Shown one piece after another: positions 49,474 to 56,583 of a stretch of 64,000 nucleotides of DNA (position 1 is its first letter; each line of letters starts with the position of its first letter). The notes below the pieces were generated by a model that saw nothing but the letters and a program-made list of their open reading frames with translations, did not search any database and was not told the origin of the DNA. A program made the translations under genes and the position numbers. Location: positions 3,162,001 to 3,226,000 of the forward strand of contig NZ_JADOTX010000001.1 of the NCBI RefSeq assembly GCF_015751765.1, written 5' to 3'. The stretch comes from Micromonospora ureilytica. GTDB lineage: Bacteria > Actinomycetota > Actinomycetes > Mycobacteriales > Micromonosporaceae.

Positions 49474-50151
49474 ATGGCTACCGAGCGGCCCGCCGGAGTC
49501 CTCTTCGACGTCGACGGCACCCTGGTCGACACCACCTACCTGCACACAGTGAGTTGGTGGGAGGCGTTACGGCAGACCGAGCAGCCGGTGCCGATGGCGG
49601 TGGTGCACCGCTCGATCGGGATGGGATCGGACAAACTCCTGGACCACCTCCTCGGCCCGGAGCGGGACCGCGACGCCGACTCGAAACTGCGCGACGCGCA
49701 CGACACCCTCTACGCCGAGTACTGGGAACGGCTCACGCCGCTGCCCCGGGCGGCAGACCTGTTGCGCGCCTGCGCCGAGCGGGGCTTGCGGGTGGTGCTC
49801 GCCACCTCCGCCTCGGAACCCGAGGTGGCCGCGCTGCGTCAGGCGCTGGCCGCCGATGACGTGATCGACACGGTCACCTCCTCCGCGGACGCCCAGCAGA
49901 GCAAGCCGGCACCGGACATCCTGGTCGCCGCGTTGGAGCAGTCCGGGTTGACCGCCGAGCGGGTGGTCTTCGTCGGCGACTCGGTGTGGGACGTCGCCGC
50001 AGCCGGGGCGTTGAACATCCCGTGTGTGGGCCTGACCTGCGGTGGCACCAGCCGTGGCGAACTCGCCGGCGCGGGTGCCGTGGCGGTGTACGACGACCCG
50101 GCCGCGCTGTTGCACGAGTTGGCGGACTCACCGCTCACCCGGCCCCGGTGA
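49474..50151 (+). CDS. HAD-superfamily phosphatase (beta-phosphoglucomutase-like/Gph type)
   Basis: A 225-residue HAD hydrolase. Nucleophile motif FDVDGTLVD (residues about 11-19), motif II ATSAS, Lys in SKPAPDIL and acidic pair VFVGDSVWD. The helical cap inserted after motif I places it in subfamily I, with phosphoglycolate phosphatase and beta-phosphoglucomutase. The substrate is unknown. GGAGGG lies 5 nt before ATG 49474. The next gene, an antiporter, follows after 106 bp that hold a structured leader. Confidence 0.9.
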   Translation: MATERPAGVLFDVDGTLVDTTYLHTVSWWEALRQTEQPVPMAVVHRSIGMGSDKLLDHLLGPERDRDADSKLRDAHDTLYAEYWERLTPLPRAADLLRACAERGLRVVLATSASEPEVAALRQALAADDVIDTVTSSADAQQSKPAPDILVAALEQSGLTAERVVFVGDSVWDVAAAGALNIPCVGLTCGGTSRGELAGAGAVAVYDDPAALLHELADSPLTRPR

Positions 50152-50169
50152 GGATCACTCGGGTCCACC

Positions 50170-50257
50170 GGCACGGACGCGCATAGCCGGAGCCCTTGCG
50201 GGGCAAGGTCTGTCACCACCTGCCCGCGCCGCGCGGGTGCGGCTGAAGGGTGGTGCC
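50170..50257 (+). promoter_or_regulatory. Structured RNA leader upstream of the antiporter gene
   Basis: Two hairpins are visible. The first is CCTTGC-GGG-GCAAGG (50194-50208). The second has CACCACC (50214-50220) pairing perfectly with GGTGGTG (50249-50255) around an inner perfect stem CCCGCG-CCG-CGCGGG (50223-50237). The outer pairing occupies the end of the ribosome binding site GAAGGG and stops 2 nt before the GTG start, so it could switch translation. It does not match a riboswitch that I can name. Confidence 0.5.
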
Positions 50258-51553
50258 GTGGAGCCGGTAGATGTGGCGTTCGCGCTTGTGGGCCTGGGCG
50301 CTCTGCTCGCGGGCATCCTGCCGCGGGTGCTGGAGCAGCGCCCGCTGTCCATGCCGATCGCCTTTCTCGCCCTCGGCATGCTGGTGTTCCTGCTGCCGGT
50401 CGGGCTGCCGTCACCGGACCCCCTGGCCCACCCGGAGCTGACCACCCACCTCACCGAGATCGGGGTGATCGTCGCGCTGATGGGCGCCGGGCTGAAGATC
50501 GACCGGCCGTTGAGTTGGCGGCGGTGGTCGTCCACCTGGCGGCTGCTGGCGATCGCGATGCCCCTGTGCATCGCGGCGGTGGCCCTGCTCGGCTGGTGGT
50601 GGGCGGGGCTCGTGCCGGCCGCCGCGCTGTTGTTGGGCGCCGCGCTGGCGCCCACTGATCCGGTGCTCGCCGCCGACGTGCAGGTCGGCGAGCCGACCGA
50701 CGTGGAGGATTCCGAGGACGAGGTCCGCTTCGCGTTGACCTCCGAGGCCGGCCTCAACGATGGGCTGGCGTTCCCGTTCGTCTACGCCGCCATCGCCATC
50801 GCCTCGACCAGCCTCGCCCCGGGCGACTGGTTGGCCGAGTGGTTCGCCGTGGACGTGCTCTGGAAGATCGGCGTCGGCGTCGGCGGTGGCCTGCTCATCG
50901 GCTGGCTGCTCGGCAAGCTGTTCTTCCGCGCGCCCAGCGAGCTGCGGCTGGCCCGGCACGCCGAGGGCTTCCTGGCGTTGGCCGCCACGTTCCTGGCGTA
51001 CGGGCTGGTGGAGGTGGTCGGTGGGTACGGCTTCCTGGCGGTGTTCGTGGCCGCCCGGGCCATCCGGGCCGCCGAACGAACCCACGAGTTCCACTCGGTG
51101 CTGCACGACTTCGCCGAGCAGGTCGAACGGCTGCTCACCCTGGTGCTGTTGCTGCTGCTCGGCGGCGCGATCGTGGGTGGCCTGCTGGGTCCGCTGACCT
51201 GGCCGGCGGCCGCCGTCGGGCTGGCGCTGGTGTTCCTGGTGCGGCCGCTGATCGGCTGGTTGTCGCTGCGCGGCGCCCCGGGACGCCCGGCCGAGCACTG
51301 GGTCATCTCGTTGTTCGGCATTCGCGGCGTCGGCTCGTTCTACTACCTCGCGTACGCCACCACCAAGGCCGACTTCCCGCAGGCTGAGCTGCTCTGGGCG
51401 ACCGTTGGTCTGGTGGTGCTCGTCTCCGTCGTGGTGCACGGCATCACGGCGACCCCGGTCATGCAGCTGCTGGACCGGGAGGGCGAGCGGACCTCCGACC
51501 CGGCCGAGCGGGACGCCGACGCGCGGCCCGTCGCGGCAGCCGGGCACCCCTGA
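50258..51553 (+). CDS. CPA1-type Na+/H+ (cation:proton) antiporter
   Basis: A 431-residue membrane protein with about 12 helices. Helix with LAPTDPVLAADVQVG is the CPA ion-binding T-D-P motif region, and the later segment SEAGLNDGLAFPFVY carries the N-D pair typical of the CPA1 branch. The C-terminal tail is short and acidic. It should exchange cytosolic Na+ or K+ for protons in pH and salt homeostasis. The GTG at 50258 has GAAGGG 7 nt upstream, partly sequestered by a leader hairpin. Confidence 0.92.
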   Translation: MEPVDVAFALVGLGALLAGILPRVLEQRPLSMPIAFLALGMLVFLLPVGLPSPDPLAHPELTTHLTEIGVIVALMGAGLKIDRPLSWRRWSSTWRLLAIAMPLCIAAVALLGWWWAGLVPAAALLLGAALAPTDPVLAADVQVGEPTDVEDSEDEVRFALTSEAGLNDGLAFPFVYAAIAIASTSLAPGDWLAEWFAVDVLWKIGVGVGGGLLIGWLLGKLFFRAPSELRLARHAEGFLALAATFLAYGLVEVVGGYGFLAVFVAARAIRAAERTHEFHSVLHDFAEQVERLLTLVLLLLLGGAIVGGLLGPLTWPAAAVGLALVFLVRPLIGWLSLRGAPGRPAEHWVISLFGIRGVGSFYYLAYATTKADFPQAELLWATVGLVVLVSVVVHGITATPVMQLLDREGERTSDPAERDADARPVAAAGHP

Positions 51554-51563
51554 GCGCCCGTGC

Positions 51564-52523
51564 TCAGGCCAGGCGGGTGGCCAGGGCGCGGCCCAGGTCC
51601 CGGCCGGAGCGCCAGGCGCTCTGCACCCGGGGTTTGCCGAACGCGTCGCCGGCCAGGCCGATCCCGTCGGCGTCGAGGTGGTGCGTGGCGTCGGCGGCGT
51701 CGCTTGTCGGCTTCGCGTACGTCCAGCGGTGGACGTGCACGTCGACGGCCGGCTCGGGCAGCCCGAGCAGATCCCGGACGGCCTGCTCGATCGCCGGGCC
51801 GGCCCCGGTGGGTTGGGCCAGGTGCCCGGCCGCGAACCCCGGCACGGTGTGCGCGACCAGCACCGGCGCACCGTCACCGCGCCGGTCGCCGTCGTCGCAG
51901 ACGAGGTTGAGGACCGGGTGCTCATTGACGAACGCGCCCCGGAAATCCGCCCAGCGCCGGGTCGGGAAGCGCAGCACCGCGGCCAGAGACGGCGACCAGC
52001 GCTGCGCCTGCACGACCCGGGTGGCGTCGGTCAGGGCCGGGTCGAGCAGCAGGGCGGCCTGCGGGCCCGGCATGGCCAGGGCGACGGCGGCGCACGGTTC
52101 CCCGTCCACCACCGGGCCGGGCTCCACGGTGAGTACCAGCCGGTCGACGGTCACCGGCACCGCGACGGCCAGGTGCTCGACCAACGAGCGCAACCCACGG
52201 GGTGCGGCGAAGCGCATCGGCCCAGGCACGTCGTGGTTCCCGCTCCGGTCGTACGCCTGGAAGGTGTCGGTCCACTCGCGGACCAGCCCGGCGGCGCGCC
52301 ACTGGTCGACCAGAGCGGCGAAGTCCGGGTCGGTGGCGGTGAAGTAGGCGGCGCCGATGTCCGCGGGCCGGCCCTGGAAGCGTTTGCTGGCCATTCGGCC
52401 ACCGCAGACGTGCCCGCGTTCCCGGACCTGCACCGGCACCCCGGCCCGGGTCAACTCGACAGCACAGGCCACCCCGGCGATCCCCGCCCCGACCACCACG
52501 ACCTTCGACCGGTCCACGCTCAT
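51564..52523 (-). CDS. Renalase-like FAD-dependent amine oxidase family protein
   Basis: A 319-residue flavoprotein. The N-terminal FAD motif is VVVVGAGIAGVACAVELTRAGVPVQVRERG followed by GGRMAS. The short length, the AAYFTATDPDF segment and the C-terminal IGLAGDAFGKPRVQSAWRSGRDL fit the bacterial renalase group, which oxidises aberrant dihydronicotinamide isomers. Substrate assignment is by family only. TACGAT 6 nt before the ATG indicates a leaderless start. It is divergent from a DUF3072 gene. Confidence 0.87.
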   Translation of the reverse strand: MSVDRSKVVVVGAGIAGVACAVELTRAGVPVQVRERGHVCGGRMASKRFQGRPADIGAAYFTATDPDFAALVDQWRAAGLVREWTDTFQAYDRSGNHDVPGPMRFAAPRGLRSLVEHLAVAVPVTVDRLVLTVEPGPVVDGEPCAAVALAMPGPQAALLLDPALTDATRVVQAQRWSPSLAAVLRFPTRRWADFRGAFVNEHPVLNLVCDDGDRRGDGAPVLVAHTVPGFAAGHLAQPTGAGPAIEQAVRDLLGLPEPAVDVHVHRWTYAKPTSDAADATHHLDADGIGLAGDAFGKPRVQSAWRSGRDLGRALATRLA

Positions 52524-52529
52524 CTGGTG

Positions 52530-52535
52530 ATCGTA
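52530..52535 (-). promoter_or_regulatory. -10 box of leaderless renalase-like gene
   Basis: Minus-strand TACGAT followed by 6 nt and the ATG at 52523. Confidence 0.55.
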
Positions 52536-52603
52536 GGTGGCGGCGTGCGGGCATGAACCACCGGCGATCGGGGTACTGGCACACCTGTTCGAAAGAAAGG
52601 GTG

Positions 52604-52825
52604 ATGATGATGACGGACCGCCGTACCGAGCAGGCCGACCAGAACGCCGCGATCAAGGACCCGGACGAGTGGGTCACCGGCGACGAGCCGCCGACCGCCG
52701 CTCAGGAGTCCTACCTGAGCACGCTGGCCCGGGAAGCCCACGCCGACCTCCCGGACGACCTCACCAAGGCCGAGGCGTCCAAGCGCATCGACGAACTCCA
52801 GGCCGAAACGGGCCGAGGCCAGTAA
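52604..52825 (+). CDS. DUF3072 protein
   Basis: A 73-residue acidic protein. DPDEWVTGDEPPTAAQESYLSTLAREAHADLPDDLTKAEASKRIDELQAETGRGQ is the DUF3072 core, a small helical domain. Several adjacent start codons (GTG 52601, ATG 52604, 52607, 52610) follow AAAGG, so the exact start is open by one or two codons. The family is common in actinomycetes and has no known function. A long palindrome begins 6 bp after the stop. Confidence 0.88.
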   Translation: MMMTDRRTEQADQNAAIKDPDEWVTGDEPPTAAQESYLSTLAREAHADLPDDLTKAEASKRIDELQAETGRGQ

Positions 52826-52831
52826 CCCCTC

Positions 52832-52905
52832 CGCGATCTTGCACTTTCTGTCGCGACAAAAGTGCGCACAAGGCACGAACCACCGACAGCAAGTGCAAGA
52901 TCGCG
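52832..52905. repeat. 74-bp palindromic element (22-bp arms)
   Basis: Arms 52832-52853 and 52884-52905 are complementary at 21 of 22 positions, around a 30-bp centre. It lies in the gap between the convergent DUF3072 and metallophosphoesterase genes. Its size and its lower GC content than the flanks suggest a dispersed REP/MITE-like element that also serves as terminator. I recall similar GATCTTGCACTT elements from Micromonosporaceae, which needs a genome search. Confidence 0.8.
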
Positions 52906-52941
52906 GGGGCGAGGGCGGGGCGCGAGGGCGGGACGGCGGGG

Positions 52942-53442
52942 TTAGGGGCGGGGCAGGTGGTGTCGGCGTACCTCGGTCAGGGCGCCCTCGTTGATCTCGG
53001 CGGTCAGGTAGGTGGCGTGGGGTTGGGAGCGGCGGTCGGTGGGCGAGCCGGGGTTGAGCAGGCGCAGCCCACCGGGCGCCTCGGTGTCCCAGGGGATGTG
53101 CGAATGCCCGAAGACCAGCAGGTCGACGTCGGGAAAGCGGGCCGCACACCGCTTCTCGCGACCGGTCCGTGGCCCGGTCTCGTGCACCACAGCGACCCGC
53201 AGGCCGTCGAGCTCAACCCGGGCCACCTCCGGCAGCCGGGCGCGCAGCGCCGGGCCGTCGTTGTTGCCGCACACCCCGATCAGCCGACGCGATCGCGCGG
53301 TCATGGAGTCGAGCAACGCCTCGTCCACCCAGTCGCCGGCGTGTACCACCACGTCGGCCGCCTCGATGGCCGCCCAGAGGGGCCCGGGTAGGTCCCGGGC
53401 CCGCTTCGGTACGTGGGTGTCCGCCGTGAGCACCAGCCGCAT
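52942..53442 (-). CDS. Metallophosphoesterase (YfcE/MJ0936-type)
   Basis: A 166-residue calcineurin-like phosphoesterase. Metal ligands are visible in order: ADTHVP (Asp, His), HAGDWVD (Asp), GNNDG (Asn), and GHSHIPW (His pair) with an intermediate His in VVHETGP. It should hydrolyse phosphodiesters in a di-metal site; the physiological substrate is unknown. ATG 53442 has GGGGGAGA upstream. The gene is bracketed by two long palindromic elements. Confidence 0.9.
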   Translation of the reverse strand: MRLVLTADTHVPKRARDLPGPLWAAIEAADVVVHAGDWVDEALLDSMTARSRRLIGVCGNNDGPALRARLPEVARVELDGLRVAVVHETGPRTGREKRCAARFPDVDLLVFGHSHIPWDTEAPGGLRLLNPGSPTDRRSQPHATYLTAEINEGALTEVRRHHLPRP

Positions 53443-53466
53443 CCCGGCATTCTCCCCCAACCTCAC

Positions 53467-53526
53467 GATCACTTGATGCTGAGTAGCTGCAGGAGCCTTT
53501 CCACAACTACTCAGCATCAAGTGATC
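53467..53526. repeat. 60-bp palindromic element (perfect 20-bp arms)
   Basis: Perfect 20-bp arms at 53467-53486 and 53507-53526 around a 20-bp centre. It is 24 bp upstream of the metallophosphoesterase start and 28 bp downstream of the sugar dehydrogenase stop. It differs in sequence from the element at 52832. The AT-richer composition suggests an inserted dispersed element, possibly acting as terminator. Confidence 0.82.
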
Positions 53527-53554
53527 AAGGAGCAACGAGCCGGTCAGGGGGCGG

Positions 53555-56431
53555 TCACGGCAGGGTCCACCGTTGCGCTCCGGTGCCGTTGCAGGTCCAG
53601 ATCCGCAGTTGCCGACCGTCGGTGAGGTCCGAGTTGGGAATGTCCAGGCAACGCCCGGACTGGGGGTTGCGCAGGCTGCCGTCCGGCTGGGCGGCCCACT
53701 GCTGGGCCCCGCTGCCGTTGCAGTCGTAGAGCTGCACGAGCGTGCCGTCGGTGGTGCCGCTCGCCTTCACGTCCAGGCACTTGGCGAGCCCACGCACCGT
53801 GCCGTCGCCGGGCAGGGTCCAGCTCTGCGCGGCGGTGCCGTTGCAGGTCCAGGTCTGCACCTTGGTGCCGTTCGCCGTCTGGCCGGAGGCGATGTCCGCG
53901 CACTTGCCGAGGGCCGTCACCGCACCGCTGCGCGGCCCGCCGGTGCCGACGCCCGGGCCGGTGAAGGTGTAGCTGTCCACGTCCAGCAACGCCCCGCTGC
54001 CGCCGGTGACGACCAGGTACAGGTCGTGGGTGCCGTCGTCGGGCCCTGTCACCGTGGCGCTCAGCTCGGTGTAGTTGTCCCAGCCGCCGGTGTTCGGCAC
54101 CGCGATCCGGGCGACCTCGGTACCGGTCGGTGAGTCGTACCGGAAGGAGAGGGTGCCCCCGGGGCCGCCGGAGGAGACGCGGGCGCGCACACCGGTGATT
54201 CCCTTGAGGCTCACCGCGTGGTGCCGGACGCTCTCGCCGTTCTGGACGTCACCCAACCGCTTGCCGCCCTCGGCCGCCGCCTGGTCGATCACCTTGGGGC
54301 CGTTGAGCTGGACGAAGTGCTCGGCCTGCCACTGTTTCGGATAGAGGCTGATCTCCTGCTCGCCGGTGAGTGCCGCCGAGCCGGTCGCGCCGCGATCGGT
54401 GTAGCTGCCCCGCAGGACGAAGAACAGCACCGAGTCGGGGCCGGCGTGCACGGGGCCGGTGTTGAAGGTCGCGCCGCAGCCGGTCCCCTCCCCCTCCTCG
54501 TGGGCGTGTTCCTGGTGGCCGAGCGCGGCCCGGACGACCACCGCCGAGCAGGCCGGCGCGCCGTCCTGCGGGTCACTGGCGGAGGCACCCACCGTCAGGT
54601 CCTGCCCCCAGTCGAAGAGCCCGCCGGCGGGCAGGCCGGTCAGCGTGACCGTCGGCCGGTTGTTGCCGACCACCACCGACACCACTGTGGTGGCGCTGCG
54701 GCCGGTGCCGTCATTGACGGTGAGCCGGGCGCTGTAGCTGCCGTTGGCGGAGTACGTGAAGGACGGGTTCGCGGCGGTCGAGTCGGTGCTGCCGTTGTTG
54801 GTGAAGTCCCAGGCGTACGTCAGCGGGTCGCCGTCCGGGTCCGAGCTGCCGGCGCTGGAGAAGGTCACCGAGAGCGGGGCGAGGCCGTTGTCCCGGTTGA
54901 TCGTGGCCCTGGCCAGCGGCGATCGGCCACCCTGCACGTAGTTGATTTTGTAGAGACCGGCGTCGGCAGCGCCGGAGAAGTAGCCGCTGCCGTACTCCAG
55001 CAGGTAGAGCGAGCCGTCCGGGCCGAACTGCCAGTCGATCGGGTGGACGAGTTGCATGCCGGCGAGCACCGGCTCGATCACGGTCGGCGTCCCGGTGGAC
55101 GGGTTGCCGTTGTCGAACTGGACCTCCTTGATCCAGTTTCGGCAGTACTCGGAGATCAGCCACTTGTTGTCGTAGTAGGCCGGCCACTTGACGTCCGAGA
55201 CGAGGTTCGGGTCGTAGTGGTAGACCTCGACGTGGTTGGGTGACCCGCACCCGCCCGGGTTGTCCAGCGCCGGCCAGTCCTCACTGCCGCCGTGCTGTTC
55301 CCAGACCAGCGCCGGCTTCGTCGCCGGAAGCTGCTGGAGACCGGTGTTGCGGGGGGAGTTGTTGACCGGGCCGGTCGAGCCGCCGCAGGGGAACCAGCCG
55401 CGCGGCGTGGCGGTGGCGAAGTCCCAGTCGTTGTAGGCGACGTTCGGGCCGCCGCAGTACGGCCAGCCGTAGTTGCCGGGCCCGTTGGCCCGGTTGAACT
55501 CGTCGTACGCCGCCGGGCCACGGTTGGCGAGGTCGACGCCGGCATCCGGGCCGACCTCACCCCAGTAGAGGGTGTTGTTCGCGGTCCGGTCCACCCAGAT
55601 CCGGTACGGATTGCGCACGCCCATCACGTAGATCTCCGGGCGCGTTCGCGCGGTGCCGGCGGCGAAGAGGTTGCCGGCGGGGACGGTGTAGCTGCCGTCG
55701 TTCTCCGGGTGGATCCGGTTGATCTTGCCGCGCAGGTCGTTGGTGTTGCCGGAGGTGCGCTGGGCGTCGTACTGCGCGTTGCGGTTCGTCCGCTCGTCGA
55801 TCGGGGCCATTCCGGCGGAGTCGCCACCGGAGTTGGTGTTGTCGCCGACGGCGAAGTACAGGTTGCCGGCGGTGTCCCAGCTCATCGAGCCGGCGGAGTG
55901 GCAGCAGAGGTCCCGTTCGGTGGGCCACTCGATGAGCACGTCCTCGCTGCCCGCGTCGAGCAGCAGTGTGGACGGGTTGAAGGTGAACCGGCTGATCCGG
56001 TTGACCAGTGGGGTGACCTTCGGCGAGTAGAAGAGGTAGACCCAGCGGTTGCTCGCGAAGCTCGGGTGCAGGGTGATGCCGATCAGGCCGTCCTCGAAGC
56101 GGGCGTCCAACGCCAGGGTCAGGGCCACAGTGGTGGACCTGGTCGCCGGGTTGTAGAGGCGGACCTGGCCACCGCCGCTGCTGGTGCCCCGGTTGATGTA
56201 GAAGACCTTGCCGTCGGGGGCGACGGCCAGTTCGATCGGTTCGCCCATGGAGAGACCGCCGTCGAGGGCGACCTTCTCGAAACCGATGGTGGCGGGCGGC
56301 GCGAGGGCAGCGGCCTGGGCCGGGGACGCGGCGGCCGGTAGAACGCCTGCCTGCGGGACGAGGCAGAGGGTGACCAGGACGGTGAGCACTGTGGTGGCGC
56401 TGACGAGACGTCGGCGCGGTGTGCGGGACAC
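53555..56431 (-). CDS. Secreted PQQ-type sugar dehydrogenase with PKD, CBM and ricin-type lectin domains
   Basis: A 958-residue exported protein. Signal peptide (RTPRRRLVSATTVLTVLVTLCLVPQAGVLPAAASPAQA), then a glucose/sorbosone dehydrogenase-like beta-propeller to about residue 480 (GLIGITLHPSF, SAGSMSWDTAGNLYFAVGDN, GVRNPYRIWVDR), a PKD domain (PLSVTFSSAGSSDPDGDPLTYAWDF), a CBM6/galactose-binding-like domain and a C-terminal ricin-type trefoil with repeated Q-x-W (AAQSWTL, AQQWAA, AQRWTL). It likely oxidises sugars bound on an extracellular polysaccharide. GGAGG 5 nt before the GTG sets the start. Confidence 0.9.
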   Translation of the reverse strand: MSRTPRRRLVSATTVLTVLVTLCLVPQAGVLPAAASPAQAAALAPPATIGFEKVALDGGLSMGEPIELAVAPDGKVFYINRGTSSGGGQVRLYNPATRSTTVALTLALDARFEDGLIGITLHPSFASNRWVYLFYSPKVTPLVNRISRFTFNPSTLLLDAGSEDVLIEWPTERDLCCHSAGSMSWDTAGNLYFAVGDNTNSGGDSAGMAPIDERTNRNAQYDAQRTSGNTNDLRGKINRIHPENDGSYTVPAGNLFAAGTARTRPEIYVMGVRNPYRIWVDRTANNTLYWGEVGPDAGVDLANRGPAAYDEFNRANGPGNYGWPYCGGPNVAYNDWDFATATPRGWFPCGGSTGPVNNSPRNTGLQQLPATKPALVWEQHGGSEDWPALDNPGGCGSPNHVEVYHYDPNLVSDVKWPAYYDNKWLISEYCRNWIKEVQFDNGNPSTGTPTVIEPVLAGMQLVHPIDWQFGPDGSLYLLEYGSGYFSGAADAGLYKINYVQGGRSPLARATINRDNGLAPLSVTFSSAGSSDPDGDPLTYAWDFTNNGSTDSTAANPSFTYSANGSYSARLTVNDGTGRSATTVVSVVVGNNRPTVTLTGLPAGGLFDWGQDLTVGASASDPQDGAPACSAVVVRAALGHQEHAHEEGEGTGCGATFNTGPVHAGPDSVLFFVLRGSYTDRGATGSAALTGEQEISLYPKQWQAEHFVQLNGPKVIDQAAAEGGKRLGDVQNGESVRHHAVSLKGITGVRARVSSGGPGGTLSFRYDSPTGTEVARIAVPNTGGWDNYTELSATVTGPDDGTHDLYLVVTGGSGALLDVDSYTFTGPGVGTGGPRSGAVTALGKCADIASGQTANGTKVQTWTCNGTAAQSWTLPGDGTVRGLAKCLDVKASGTTDGTLVQLYDCNGSGAQQWAAQPDGSLRNPQSGRCLDIPNSDLTDGRQLRIWTCNGTGAQRWTLP

Positions 56432-56583
56432 GAGACCTCCAGCTGTCCGGGGGATCTCGGTGCCGCTCCCGCCGACTGGAGGAGCACCGCAGGGTGTCCC
56501 GGACATTAACGTCTTTCACTGGAGAGCGATAGAACTTCGCGTCAACAGATGGAAAGTTGTCACTATCTAGACGAAAGTCCGGC

